Assembly (NCBI RefSeq): GCF_007994075.1
Contig: NZ_VIWU01000001.1
Coordinates: 2,914,001-2,978,000 of the forward strand
Length of the DNA: 64,000 nt
Origin: Pseudonocardia hierapolitana
Lineage (GTDB): Bacteria; Actinomycetota; Actinomycetes; Mycobacteriales; Pseudonocardiaceae
Direction of reading: 5' to 3'
The translations under genes and the position numbers were made by a program. Under the pieces are notes generated by a model. That model was not told the DNA's origin. It made no database searches and saw nothing but the letters and a program-made list of their open reading frames with translations. Shown one piece after another: positions 35,352 to 44,430 of this stretch. The first letter of the stretch is position 1. Each line of letters begins with the position of its first letter.

Positions 35352-37526
35352 TCAGCGGCCGATGCTACGCCGGGAAAGCTCCGGGACCCACCCACCGGGA
35401 CCCGCATCACCGAACCACCTGCCCTGCCCGACGTCGCAGCCCAGCTCCGCGAGGCGCTGGGCCTGCACGGCGGTCTCCACCCACTCGGCGGTGACCTCGA
35501 GGCCGAGCGCGTGGGCGAGCTCGATCAGCGCGCGGACGATCGACGTGTCGGTCGGGTCGGCCGACGGTTTGCGCAGCCCGTCGATGAACGACCCGTCGAT
35601 CTTCAGGCCGTGCACGGGCAGCCTGCGCAGCCAGGCGAGGCTGGAGTAGCCGGTGCCGAAGTCGTCCAGCGCGATCCGGACGCCCGCGTTCCGCAGCTCG
35701 CCCAGCGCGCCGAGGACCACCAGCTCGTCGCCCAGCACGGCCTGCTCGGTGATCTCCAGCTGCAACAGGTGCGCGGGCAGGCCGGTTGCGGCGAGCACGC
35801 GGGTGACCTCGTGCACCCAGGTCGGTTCGGCGAGCTGCACCGGCGACACGTTCACGCTGACGAACGGCGCCTCGTCGCCGAGCTCGCGCCACCACGCCGC
35901 CGCCTGCTCGCAGGCGGCCTGGAGCACCCAGCGCCCCAGCGGGACGATCGCGCCGCTGTGCTCGGCCAGCTCGATGAACTGGCCCGGCCCCACCACGCCC
36001 TGGTCGGGGTGCTGCCAGCGCACCAGCGCCTCCGCACCGCGCACGCGGCCGTCGGCCAGGCGCACGAGCGGCTGGTACACGAGGCGGAACTCGCCCCGGT
36101 CGATCGCGCCGCGCAGCCCGGAGAGCAGCGCGAACCGCGCGGCCTCCGCGGCGTCGCGCTCCGGGTCGAAGACCACGCGCCTGCCGCCGCCGAGCGCCCG
36201 CGCCCATCCGCGGGCGACGTCGGCGGCCCGCAGCAGCTCGGCGGCGCTCCCGCGGGCCGTGGGGGCCTCGGCCACCCCGATGCTCGCGGAGACGACGAGG
36301 GTGTGCCCGTCGATGTGGAACGGCGTGGCGAGCGCGGCCTGGAGCCGGTCGGCGATCCTGCTGACGTCCGAGCTGCCCGTCGGGTCGGCGATCAGCACGG
36401 CGAACTCGTCGTCGCCGGTGCGGCACACGACGTTGTTGCCGGCCGCGAGGTGCAGCCGCCCGGCCACACCGAGCAGCAACCGGTCGCCGATCTGCTGGCC
36501 GAGCTCGTCGTTGATCGCGTGGAAGCCGTCGAGGTCGAGTGCGCAGAGGCCCACGCGGGACGGCCCGCCGCCCGCGAACGCGCGGTGCAGCCACTGGTCG
36601 GCCACCGCCTGGTTCGGCAGGCGGGTGAGCTGGTCGGCGAAGGACGCCTCGCGCAGCCGGGACCACAACCGGTGCCGGTCGGACACGTCCTCGACGAGCC
36701 CGACCACGTGCGAGGGGGCGCCGTCCTCTCCGAGCACGCGCGACGCCGTGACGTGCACCCACATCACCCGTGAGTCGACGCGGACGAGCCGCATCTCCAT
36801 GCGCACGACGTCGGGCTCGCCGCCGCCCGCGAGGCGCTTGAGGCGCTCGACGACGTCGACCATGTCGTCGGGGTGCACGAAGTCCGACATCGGGCGCGGC
36901 TGGTCGAGCGGCCCCTCGAGACCGAACATGCGGCAGAGCGCCGGGTTGAGGTCGAGGACCTTCCCGTCGAGCGCCACGATGGCGATCCCCACCACGGCCT
37001 GCTCGTAGACGGCCCGGATGTGCCTTCCGTCCACGGCCGACGCGCGCGCGGGGCGGGCGCGGTCGATCTCGTCGCGGTCGACCCGGATCCGGTCGCGCAG
37101 GGCACCCACCACGCCGGCGACCATCTCGTCGAGGGCGGCCGTGAGGCGACGCTCCCCCTCGGCCCCCTGCAGCCCGAACGCCCCGGGCAGCTCCCGGCGC
37201 AGGAGCCGGAGGCTGGGCGCCACGAGCCCCTCGACGTCGCCGGCGTCGGTGCGCTCCGGGTCGCCGCGACCGCCCGCCGTGACCAGCTCCGCGCCGATCG
37301 CGCGCGCCGACAGCGGCCAGAACGGCTCGGCGCGCAGCACGCTCGCCAGCTTGCGGAGCAGTGTGGCGAGGTGCGCGGCCGCGCCGGGGTCGTCGTGGAA
37401 GGCGCACTCGGCCCAGCGGGCTGCGAGGGTGTCGATCCGGTCGCCCTCCACCGTGGGGAACGGGCGGCACGCGGTCGGGTCACACCGTGGCCCCAGGGGG
37501 TCGGGAAGGCTGCGCGGTGCGACCAC
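35352..37526 (-). CDS. PAS-GGDEF-EAL protein, cyclase motif degenerate
   Basis: 724 residues from GTG 37526, set by aggagg seven bases upstream. An N-terminal ~170-residue helical region is followed by PAS (AVVGIAIVALDGKVLDLNPALC), GGDEF and EAL domains. The cyclase signature reads RTGDDEF instead of GGDEF, so synthesis of c-di-GMP is doubtful. The phosphodiesterase half keeps EALVRW, NVSPVQL, DDFGTGYSS and KIDGSFI, but the usual QGYYF is replaced by QGRWF. It may be a c-di-GMP phosphodiesterase or a sensor. No membrane helix is seen. Confidence 0.9.
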   Translation of the reverse strand: MVAPRSLPDPLGPRCDPTACRPFPTVEGDRIDTLAARWAECAFHDDPGAAAHLATLLRKLASVLRAEPFWPLSARAIGAELVTAGGRGDPERTDAGDVEGLVAPSLRLLRRELPGAFGLQGAEGERRLTAALDEMVAGVVGALRDRIRVDRDEIDRARPARASAVDGRHIRAVYEQAVVGIAIVALDGKVLDLNPALCRMFGLEGPLDQPRPMSDFVHPDDMVDVVERLKRLAGGGEPDVVRMEMRLVRVDSRVMWVHVTASRVLGEDGAPSHVVGLVEDVSDRHRLWSRLREASFADQLTRLPNQAVADQWLHRAFAGGGPSRVGLCALDLDGFHAINDELGQQIGDRLLLGVAGRLHLAAGNNVVCRTGDDEFAVLIADPTGSSDVSRIADRLQAALATPFHIDGHTLVVSASIGVAEAPTARGSAAELLRAADVARGWARALGGGRRVVFDPERDAAEAARFALLSGLRGAIDRGEFRLVYQPLVRLADGRVRGAEALVRWQHPDQGVVGPGQFIELAEHSGAIVPLGRWVLQAACEQAAAWWRELGDEAPFVSVNVSPVQLAEPTWVHEVTRVLAATGLPAHLLQLEITEQAVLGDELVVLGALGELRNAGVRIALDDFGTGYSSLAWLRRLPVHGLKIDGSFIDGLRKPSADPTDTSIVRALIELAHALGLEVTAEWVETAVQAQRLAELGCDVGQGRWFGDAGPGGWVPELSRRSIGR

Positions 37527-37651
37527 GCGGCCACCTCCTGTCGCCCGTTCGGTCCGGCTCGACCCTGATCGGATCAATCTTCCGTCCCTCGCCCGAGTTC
37601 GCGCCACCGCGACGTGTTCGCATTCACCGGAGCGAGCGGCACCCCAGTGCC

Positions 37652-38011
37652 CTACTGCACCGGCAACAGCCTGGAGATCTCACCGCTTCGGATGCCCGAT
37701 GCCTGCAGCGCGCCGCTCCCGAGCGCGGCGTCCCACGTGGTGCGGCCAGTCACCAGCGCGAGCCAGGTGCGCGGGTCGGTCTCGACGACGTTGGGTGGCG
37801 TGCCCCTGCCGTGTCGGGGGCCGCTCACGCACTGGATCGCCCCGAACGGAGGGACCCGCACCTCGACGCTGTGACCGGGCGCGGCGGCCGCGACGGCCGC
37901 GAGGCTCTCCTTCACCGCGGCGCGCAGCACCGGCCGGTCCGGAGCAGGCCCGCCGTCCAGCCATTCCAGGACGGCGGAGCCGATCCGCGTGTCGCTGGTT
38001 CCTCCCCGCAC
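37652..38011 (-). CDS. Sterol-carrier-fold protein (SCP2-like)
   Basis: 119 residues from ATG 38011. The SCP2-like pattern is short, with HSVEVRVPPFGAIQCV and the ending TDPRTWLALVTGRTTWDAAL...LQASGIRSGEI. Actinobacteria commonly keep such a gene among the purine genes, between purL and purF, as here. Ligand and role are not known. The gaps on both sides are short. Confidence 0.87.
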   Translation of the reverse strand: MRGGTSDTRIGSAVLEWLDGGPAPDRPVLRAAVKESLAAVAAAAPGHSVEVRVPPFGAIQCVSGPRHGRGTPPNVVETDPRTWLALVTGRTTWDAALGSGALQASGIRSGEISRLLPVQ

Positions 38012-38092
38012 CCGGCGAAGGTAACCGATTCAGTCCAGCCCTGACCCTTCGGCCAGGCAACAGGGCTCGATCGGCGCAGAACGTGCGACCGG

Positions 38093-40360
38093 TCAGGTGA
38101 ACAGCGCCGGAAGCGTTCCTTCCCACGCGGTGCGCAGCGTCGCGAGCGGAAGCTCGGGAACGCCCTCGACGACCAGCGCAGATCCCCCCGTGGTGCCGAT
38201 CTCGCGTGCCTGCACCCCGGCGTCCGCCGCCCGGGACAGCACCTCGGACACGTGCTCGGGTGCGACCGCGACGAGCACGCGCCCGGCCGACTCGGAGAAC
38301 AGCGCCACGAACGGGTCGAGCGGCGGGAGCTGCACGCCTGCGCCACGGCCGCCCACGAGGCACGCCTCGACGAGCGCCTGCGCGAGCCCACCGTCGGAGA
38401 GGTCGTGCGAACCGGTGAGCAGCCCCGCCGCCGCGGCCTTCGCGAGCAGGTCCGCGAGCCGGGCCTCCGCGGCCAGGTCGACGGCGGGCGGGCGCCCGCC
38501 CAGGTGCCCGTGCACGACGTGCGCCCACTCGCTGCCGCCCAGCTCGTCGCGGGTGTTGCCGAGCAGCACGATCGCGTCACCGTCGCGCCGGAACCCGGAC
38601 GGGACGCGCCGGGCGACGTCGTCGAGCACGCCCAGCACCCCCACCACCGGCGTCGGCAGGATCGCCCGCTCGCCGGTCTGGTTGTAGAAGCTCACGTTGC
38701 CGCCCGTCACCGGGATGCCCAGCTGCGCGCAGCCGTCGGCGAGCCCCCGCACGGCCTGCTGGAACTGCCACATCACGTGCGGGTCCTCCGGCGAGCCGAA
38801 GTTGAGGCAGTTCGTGACGGCGAGCGGAACCGCGCCGCTCGAGGCCACGTTGCGGACGGCCTCGGCCAGCGCGAGCTGGGCCCCCGCGTAGGGGTCGAGC
38901 GCCACGAAGCGGGCGTTGCAGTCGGTGGCGACGGCGATCCCGCGCCCGGTCCGCTCGTCGATGCGCAGCACCCCGGCGTCGGCGGGCTGCGCGGCGACGG
39001 TGTTGCCGCGCACGTAGCGGTCGTACTGGTCGGTGACCCACGCGCGGCTGCACAGGTTCGGGCTGGCGGTCATCCGCAGGATCTCGGCGTGCAGCTCGCT
39101 CGGCGCGGCCGGGCGGGGCAGCCGGTCGGGTGCGTCGGCGACCAGCTCGTCCTGCCGCTCGGAACGGGCGACCGGACGGCGGTAGACCGGTCCCTCGTGC
39201 GCGACGGTGCGCGGCGGCACGTCCACGACGGTCTCGCCGTGCCAGTCGATGACGAGCCGATCGCCCGCGGTGACCTCTCCGATCACCGCGGCCAGCACGT
39301 CCCACCTGCGGCACACCGCGAGGAACGCGTCGACGTCCTGCGGACGCACCACGGCGCACATGCGCTCCTGCGACTCGCTGGAGAGGATCTCCGCGGGCGT
39401 CATCCCCGAGGCGCGCAGCGGCACGGCGTCCAGGTCGATGTGCATGCCGCCGTCACCGGCGCTCGCCAGCTCGGACGTGGCGCACGACAGGCCCGCACCG
39501 CCCAGGTCCTGGATGCCCACCACGAGGCCGGCGTGGAACAGCTCGAGGCAGCACTCGATGAGCACCTTCTCGGTGAACGGGTCGCCCACCTGCACGCTCG
39601 GGAGCTTCTTGCGGCCCGTCTCCTCGCCGAACGTCTCGCTCGCCAGCACCGAGACACCGCCGATCCCGTCGAGGCCCGTGCGCGCCCCGAACAGGATGAT
39701 CTTGTTGCCGGTGCCGGAGGCGAACGCCAGGTGCAGGTCCTCGGTGCGCATCGCGCCGACGCACAGCGCGTTGACCAGCGGATTACCCAGGTAGCTCTCG
39801 TCGAAGACGACCTCGCCGCCGATGTTGGGCAGGCCGAGCGAGTTGCCGTAGCCCCCGACCCCGGCGACCACGCCCGGCAGCACCCGCCGGGTGTCCGGTG
39901 CGTCCGCGGGACCGAATCGCAGCGGGTCGGCCACTGCCACCGGACGAGCCCCCATCGCCATGATGTCGCGGACGATCCCGCCCACACCGGTGGCCGCCCC
40001 CTGGTAGGGCTCGACGTAGGACGGGTGGTTGTGCGACTCGACCTTGAACGTCACGGCCCAGCCGTCGCCGATGTCGACGACGCCTGCGTTCTCGCCGATG
40101 CCGGCGAGCATCCGCTCCCGCATGGCGTCGGTGGTGGTCTCACCGAAGTAGGCCAGGTGCACCTTGGACGACTTGTAGGAGCAGTGCTCGCTCCACATCA
40201 CCGAGTACATCGCCAGCTCGGCGTCGGTGGGCCTGCGCCCCAGGATCTCCCGGATCCGGGCGTACTCGTCGTCCTTCAACCCCAGCTCCTGGTAGGGCTG
40301 GGGCTGGTCGGGGGTGGTGGCGGCGTTCTTGACGGTGTCGGCGGCCGCGTGAGGCGTCAC
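38093..40360 (-). CDS. purL: Phosphoribosylformylglycinamidine synthase, large subunit
   Basis: 755 residues, the small-PurL size that needs separate PurS and PurQ, both present at 45.6-46.5 kb. Motifs include [35 protein letters not shown], and the second-half repeats [10 protein letters not shown] and [12 protein letters not shown]. It converts FGAR to FGAM with ATP and glutamine from PurQ. It is divergent from the second ECF41 gene. Confidence 0.97.
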   Translation of the reverse strand: MTPHAAADTVKNAATTPDQPQPYQELGLKDDEYARIREILGRRPTDAELAMYSVMWSEHCSYKSSKVHLAYFGETTTDAMRERMLAGIGENAGVVDIGDGWAVTFKVESHNHPSYVEPYQGAATGVGGIVRDIMAMGARPVAVADPLRFGPADAPDTRRVLPGVVAGVGGYGNSLGLPNIGGEVVFDESYLGNPLVNALCVGAMRTEDLHLAFASGTGNKIILFGARTGLDGIGGVSVLASETFGEETGRKKLPSVQVGDPFTEKVLIECCLELFHAGLVVGIQDLGGAGLSCATSELASAGDGGMHIDLDAVPLRASGMTPAEILSSESQERMCAVVRPQDVDAFLAVCRRWDVLAAVIGEVTAGDRLVIDWHGETVVDVPPRTVAHEGPVYRRPVARSERQDELVADAPDRLPRPAAPSELHAEILRMTASPNLCSRAWVTDQYDRYVRGNTVAAQPADAGVLRIDERTGRGIAVATDCNARFVALDPYAGAQLALAEAVRNVASSGAVPLAVTNCLNFGSPEDPHVMWQFQQAVRGLADGCAQLGIPVTGGNVSFYNQTGERAILPTPVVGVLGVLDDVARRVPSGFRRDGDAIVLLGNTRDELGGSEWAHVVHGHLGGRPPAVDLAAEARLADLLAKAAAAGLLTGSHDLSDGGLAQALVEACLVGGRGAGVQLPPLDPFVALFSESAGRVLVAVAPEHVSEVLSRAADAGVQAREIGTTGGSALVVEGVPELPLATLRTAWEGTLPALFT

Positions 40361-40448
40361 AGCTGCTCAGCCTACGTGCGGACCGTGGAAGCCCGACGCA
40401 ACCCCACGTCCGGACGCGTCCACGTGACGTGGGCCATGACCGTGCCCG

Positions 40449-40475
40449 TGTCACAGGACGGCGGTGGCCGGCGTC
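40449..40475 (+). promoter_or_regulatory. ECF41-type promoter of the second ECF41 gene
   Basis: tgtcaca (40449-40455), a 16-base spacer and cgtc (40472-40475) exactly fit the published ECF41 target TGTCACA-N16-CGTC. It is 31 bases before the ATG and so would be self-activating. Confidence 0.85.
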
Positions 40476-40506
40476 TGGTGGGGTGTACCCGTCGAGAGGG
40501 AGGGAC

Positions 40507-41403
40507 ATGAGCCAGGACGACCGGCCCGACGCCGCCACCGAGGCGTTCCTCGCCCACCGCAATCTGCTGTTCACCGTCGCCTACGAGATGCTCGGCTCGG
40601 CCGCCGACGCGGAGGACGTCCTGCAGGAGACCTGGCTGCGCTGGGTGGGCGTCGACCTCTCCGACGTGCGGGACCAGCGCGCGTACCTCGTCAAGATCAC
40701 CACACGGCAGGCCCTCACCCGGCTGCGCACGCTGGGCCGCCGCAAGGAGTCCTACGTCGGCCCCTGGCTGCCCGAGCCGTTGCTCACCTCGCCCGACGTG
40801 GCCGAGGACGTCGAGCTGGCCGACAGCGTCTCGATGGCGATGCTGCTGGTGCTGGAGACGCTCGCCCCGACCGAGCGGGCGGTGTTCGTGCTGCGCGAGG
40901 TGTTCGACCTGGGCTACGACGAGATCGCGGAAGCCGTCGACAAGACCCCCGCCGCGGTGCGCCAGATCGCCCACCGCGCACGCGCGCACGTCGCGGCCCG
41001 CCGTCCGCGCGAGGTCGTCTCCCAGTCCGCCACCCGCGACGCGCTCGAGGCGTTCCGGCAGGCGGCCGCGACGGGCGACATCCAGGGCCTGCTCGACATC
41101 CTCGCGCCGGACGTCGTCCTCATCGGTGACGGTGGCGGGCTCAAGCAGGCCGTGCCGCGGCCCGTCGTGGGCGCCGACAAGGTGTCCCGCCTGCTGGCCG
41201 TCGGGTTGGGCAGGGTCGCCGACGTGCTGTCGATGCAGCCGGCACAGGTCAACGGCTACCCGGCGCTGGTCGTCCGGATGGACGGCGAGCTCGACAGCGT
41301 CCTGGCGGTCCGCATCGACGACGGTCTCATCACCGGGCTCTACGCGGTGCGCAACCCCGAGAAGCTGTCGCACATGGAGCAGGAGACCGCCCTGCGCCGC
41401 TGA
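40507..41403 (+). CDS. Second ECF41 (SigJ-type) sigma factor
   Basis: 298 residues from ATG 40507, with gagagggaggg before it. Region 2: LLFTVAYEMLGSAADAEDVLQETWLRW; region 4: VFVLREVFDLGYDEIAEAVDKTPAAVRQIAHRAR; linker YVGPWLPEPLL; SnoaL-like extension with DGGGL and RNPEKL. It differs from the copy at 29717 throughout, so the pair is not a recent duplication. No COE-type partner gene is adjacent, which is unusual for ECF41; the next genes are an Rrf2 regulator and RidA. Confidence 0.94.
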   Translation: MSQDDRPDAATEAFLAHRNLLFTVAYEMLGSAADAEDVLQETWLRWVGVDLSDVRDQRAYLVKITTRQALTRLRTLGRRKESYVGPWLPEPLLTSPDVAEDVELADSVSMAMLLVLETLAPTERAVFVLREVFDLGYDEIAEAVDKTPAAVRQIAHRARAHVAARRPREVVSQSATRDALEAFRQAAATGDIQGLLDILAPDVVLIGDGGGLKQAVPRPVVGADKVSRLLAVGLGRVADVLSMQPAQVNGYPALVVRMDGELDSVLAVRIDDGLITGLYAVRNPEKLSHMEQETALRR

Positions 41404-41459
41404 TCAGTGGATCGCGGTGTCCCCGCGATGCCCCGAGCGCCGGCGATGTGGACGAGAAT

Positions 41460-41484
41460 ATTCTGGATATGTAGTGTCCAGAAT
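41460..41484. promoter_or_regulatory. Inverted repeat at the Rrf2 start, likely operator
   Basis: attctgga (41460-41467) and tccagaat (41477-41484) are perfect 8-bp arms with nine bases between. agaatattct (41455-41464) overlaps the first arm as a second small palindrome. The position ends just before the likely start codon, suiting self-repression. Confidence 0.65.
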
Positions 41485-41485
41485 T

Positions 41486-41968
41486 GTGAAGATGGGGCGC
41501 GGGGTCGAGTGGGCTGTCCACTGCTGTCTCAACCTCGTGTGGATCGGGCCCGAGGAGGCGGTCACGGTCACGCGGCTGGCGGCCTTCTACGACCTGCCGG
41601 TGGCGTACCTCAACAAGCAGATCCAGGCGCTCGTGCGCGGGGGGATCGCCTCGTCGGTCCCCGGACGGCGCGGCGGGTTCCGGCTCGCCCGGCCGCCGGA
41701 GCGGATCTCCCTCCTGGACATCGTCACCGCGATCGAGGGACCCGAGCCTGCGTTCCGCTGCGCGGAGATCCGGCAGCAGGGCCCCTTCGGGGACGAACGG
41801 GAGAGCGTCACCGGCCACTGCCTCGTCGACCAGGCCATGCGCCGGGCGGAGCTCGCGTGGCGCCGGGAGCTCGCGGCCCAGACCCTCGCCGGCCTCACCG
41901 AGGCCGTCGAGCGCGATGCCCCCGGCGTGCCCGAGCGCGCCCGGCGCTGGTTCAGCTCACACACGTGA
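41486..41968 (+). CDS. Rrf2-family regulator
   Basis: 160 residues from GTG 41486 (VKMGRGVEWAVHCC); GTG 41474 and ATG 41492 are alternatives. The winged helix covers GVEWAVHCCLNL ... LAAFYDLPVAYLNKQIQALVRGG. Only two cysteines are in the sensing loop (RCAEIRQQ...VTGHC), whereas Fe-S Rrf2 proteins such as NsrR use three, so it may not hold an Fe-S cluster. The RidA-type gene follows after 15 bases, and both are likely co-regulated. Confidence 0.9.
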   Translation: MKMGRGVEWAVHCCLNLVWIGPEEAVTVTRLAAFYDLPVAYLNKQIQALVRGGIASSVPGRRGGFRLARPPERISLLDIVTAIEGPEPAFRCAEIRQQGPFGDERESVTGHCLVDQAMRRAELAWRRELAAQTLAGLTEAVERDAPGVPERARRWFSSHT

Positions 41969-41983
41969 CCGGAAGGAACCGAG

Positions 41984-42382
41984 ATGTCGCACACCCTGAC
42001 GAACCCGCCGACCCTGCACGACCCGGTCGGCTTCGGCTACAGCCACCTCGCCGCTGCGCCGGCGCCGGACCTCGTGTTCGTCGCAGGCCAGTACGCATCG
42101 GGGCCCGATGGGGGCGTGCCGTCCGCCGACTTCGCCGAACAGGTCGAGCTGTCCTTCGCCAACCTCGGCACGGCCCTCGCCGCAGCGGGCCTGGGGTTCG
42201 AGCACGTCGCACGGCTCGGCACCTACATCGTCGACCACGACGAGGCGAAGCTGGAGGCGCTGCTCCGCGTGATCACCCGCATCTGGGGCGAGCACCCGCC
42301 CGCCCAGACCCTGCTCGGCGTCGCCCGCCTCGCGCTCCCGGACATGCTGTTCGAGGTCGACGCGGTCGCGGTCCGGCCGTAG
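41984..42382 (+). CDS. RidA-family (YjgF/YER057c/UK114) protein
   Basis: 132 residues from ATG 41984, after ggaagg. Motifs: LVFVAGQYASGPDGG, FANLGTALAAAGLGFEHVARL and the end QTLLGVARLALPDMLFEVDAVAV, where typical RidA has the arginine in RxxxxVxxLP. Family members deaminate reactive enamines or act in related small-molecule clean-up. It is paired with the Rrf2 regulator. Sub-family is uncertain. Confidence 0.9.
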   Translation: MSHTLTNPPTLHDPVGFGYSHLAAAPAPDLVFVAGQYASGPDGGVPSADFAEQVELSFANLGTALAAAGLGFEHVARLGTYIVDHDEAKLEALLRVITRIWGEHPPAQTLLGVARLALPDMLFEVDAVAVRP

Positions 42383-42403
42383 CCCGGATTCCGCCACCTG
42401 CCC

Positions 42404-42856
42404 TCAATTCCTCCGCACGTCCGGGGGGAGCTGGACGACACTCACGAAGAAGTGGTCGATCTGCTTGATCGCCTCGATGAAGCCGTCGAAGTCGACCGGC
42501 TTGGTGACGTAGGCGTTAGCGTGCAGCTGGTAGCTGCGCAGAACGTCCTCCTGGGCCTTCGAGGTGGTCAGCACGATCACCGGGATGTGCCGCAGATCCG
42601 GGTCGGCCTTGATCTCCTGCAGCACCTCACGCCCGTCGCGGCGGGGCAGGTTCAGGTCGAGCAGGATGAGATCCGGCCGGGGTGCGTCGGCGTAGGGCTG
42701 CGCGCGTCGCAGGTAGTCGAGCGCCGCCGCCCCGTCGGTGACCACGTCCAGGCGGTTGTGCAGGTTCTCCTCGAACGCCTCGCGCGTCATCAGGACGTCG
42801 CCGGGATCGTCCTCCACGAGCAGGACGTTGATCGTCCTGGGCTGCTGGTCGGTCAT
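42404..42856 (-). CDS. Single-domain response regulator (Rcp1-like)
   Basis: 150 residues. A receiver domain only: acid pocket VEDDPGD, phosphorylated Asp 67 in LLDLNLPRRDG, VLTTS, and the lysine in YVTKPVDFDG. This is the group of lone receivers paired with CHASE3 or phytochrome histidine kinases. Its ATG overlaps the kinase stop (atga). No output domain, so it must act through a partner, plausibly the receiver-PP2C protein. Confidence 0.94.
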   Translation of the reverse strand: MTDQQPRTINVLLVEDDPGDVLMTREAFEENLHNRLDVVTDGAAALDYLRRAQPYADAPRPDLILLDLNLPRRDGREVLQEIKADPDLRHIPVIVLTTSKAQEDVLRSYQLHANAYVTKPVDFDGFIEAIKQIDHFFVSVVQLPPDVRRN

Positions 42857-44430
42857 TCGGCGGTCTCCTCGCGCAGCGCGGGCAGGGTGAAGCGGATCGT
42901 GGTGCCAGGACCATCACCGGTAGCCAGTCCGATGTGCCCCTGGTGGAACTCGACGATCTTCTTGGCCAGCGCGAGCCCGATCCCGGTGCCGCTGTAGGCG
43001 TCCCGCCCGTGGAGCCGCTGGAAGATCACGAAGACCTTCTCACCGTACTCGGGTTCGATGCCGATGCCGTTGTCGCTGACCGTGATCGCCCACATCCCGT
43101 CGTCGCGCCGGGCGTCCACGCGCACCACCGGCGGCACGCCCTTCCGGTGGAATTTCAGGCCGTTGCCGATCAGGTTGGCCATGAGCGCCTGCAGCAGGCC
43201 GGGATCCCCCGGGACCGTCGGCAGTGCGCCCAGCACGATCTCGCCGCCGACCTCGTTCCTGGCCTGCTCCAGCTGCTCGACGGCCGCCGCGGCTACGGCG
43301 CCGAGATCGACCCGGCCGAAGCCCTCGGTGGTGCGGCCGACGCGGGAGAACGCCAGCAGGTCGTTGATCAGCTGCTGCATCCGCTGCGCCCCGTCGACGG
43401 CGAACGCGATGTACTGGTCCGCGCGCTCGTCGAGCTTGCCCGCGTAGCGCCGCTGCAGGAGCTGGCAGAAGCTCGCCACCTTGCGCAGGGGCTCCTGCAG
43501 GTCGTGGCTCGCCACGTAGGCGAACTGCTCCAGGTCCCGGTTCGAGCGCTCCAGCTCGCGCGCCTGGTCGTCCAGCCTCCGGTTCACGGCCTGGGCGTGG
43601 TCGAGCTCGCGCAGGATGTGGCTGCGCATCGCGTCGACGTCGGCGCCGAGCTCGCGGATCTCGCGCGGCCCCTCGACGTCCACCTGACGGTCCGTGTCGC
43701 CTGCGACGACCTCGCGTACCTGCGCGGCGAGGTCGGACACCGGCCGCAGCACGAGCCGGCGCAGCCCGATCCCCACCACGGCGAGCAGGACGAGCAGCGT
43801 CACACCGATCGCGGCACTGGCCCACGCGATGAACGACGCGGCGGACGCCAGTTGCTCCCGCCCGTCGAGCCGCAGCTCGGAGAGCCGCTCCTCGAGGGCG
43901 CCGGTGGTCCTGCGCACGCGGTCGAAGAAGACCAGGCCCGCGTCCGGCCCCAGCGCCACGGCTTCCCCGGTGACCACGGGTTCGGCGTACCCCGTGCGCC
44001 AGTCCTGCTGGGCCAGCACCGCGGCGTCGAGCTCCGGTCCGATCTCCGGCAGCGCCTCCGTCGCGGCCCTCAGCCGGTTCACCGCGTCCTGGCTGCGACC
44101 GGCGCCCGCGTGGTACGGCTCGAGGTACTGCGGCCGTCGCGTGAGGAGGAACCCGCGCACCGCCGTCTCCTGCTCGAGCTGGGCGTTCGCCAGGTCCTTC
44201 ACCGCGAGCAGAGCCGGCCCGGACCGGTCCAGGAGGGCGGCTCGGGCCTCCGTCAGCCGCCACATCGCGGTGGCGCCCAGCGCCACGGTGCCTGCGGCGA
44301 CCAGCCCGGCGAGCACCGCACCCACGACGAACACCCGCGCGAGCGGCCAGCGCCCGGTGCCTGCGGTGTTCGGGCGCAGGCGCAGTGGGCGGCGACGCGG
44401 GCGCCGGACGGGGTCGACGGGCGCCGTCAC
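42853..44430 (-). CDS. CHASE3-domain sensor histidine kinase
   Basis: 525 residues from GTG 44430, overlapping the PP2C gene stop by four bases. Helix 1 (about 31-53), an extracytoplasmic CHASE3 domain (about 60-195, with AQLEQETAVRGFLLT), helix 2 (about 200-223), HAMP, a coiled coil, HisKA with H309 in YVASHDLQEPLR, and HATPase_c (GNGLKFH; DNGIGIEPEYGEKVF; GTGIGLALAKKIV). It would phosphorylate the adjacent single-domain receiver. The sensed signal is unknown. Confidence 0.94.
   Translation of the reverse strand: MTAPVDPVRRPRRRPLRLRPNTAGTGRWPLARVFVVGAVLAGLVAAGTVALGATAMWRLTEARAALLDRSGPALLAVKDLANAQLEQETAVRGFLLTRRPQYLEPYHAGAGRSQDAVNRLRAATEALPEIGPELDAAVLAQQDWRTGYAEPVVTGEAVALGPDAGLVFFDRVRRTTGALEERLSELRLDGREQLASAASFIAWASAAIGVTLLVLLAVVGIGLRRLVLRPVSDLAAQVREVVAGDTDRQVDVEGPREIRELGADVDAMRSHILRELDHAQAVNRRLDDQARELERSNRDLEQFAYVASHDLQEPLRKVASFCQLLQRRYAGKLDERADQYIAFAVDGAQRMQQLINDLLAFSRVGRTTEGFGRVDLGAVAAAAVEQLEQARNEVGGEIVLGALPTVPGDPGLLQALMANLIGNGLKFHRKGVPPVVRVDARRDDGMWAITVSDNGIGIEPEYGEKVFVIFQRLHGRDAYSGTGIGLALAKKIVEFHQGHIGLATGDGPGTTIRFTLPALREETAE

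Noticed and set aside
33810..36773. 987-residue open frame on the plus strand
   Set aside because: It lies opposite purF and the PAS-GGDEF-EAL gene; no family motif, and high-GC shadow composition explains it.
29717..41403. Recent duplication of the two ECF41 genes
   Set aside because: Only the core motifs agree; most positions differ, so they are old paralogs or independently acquired.
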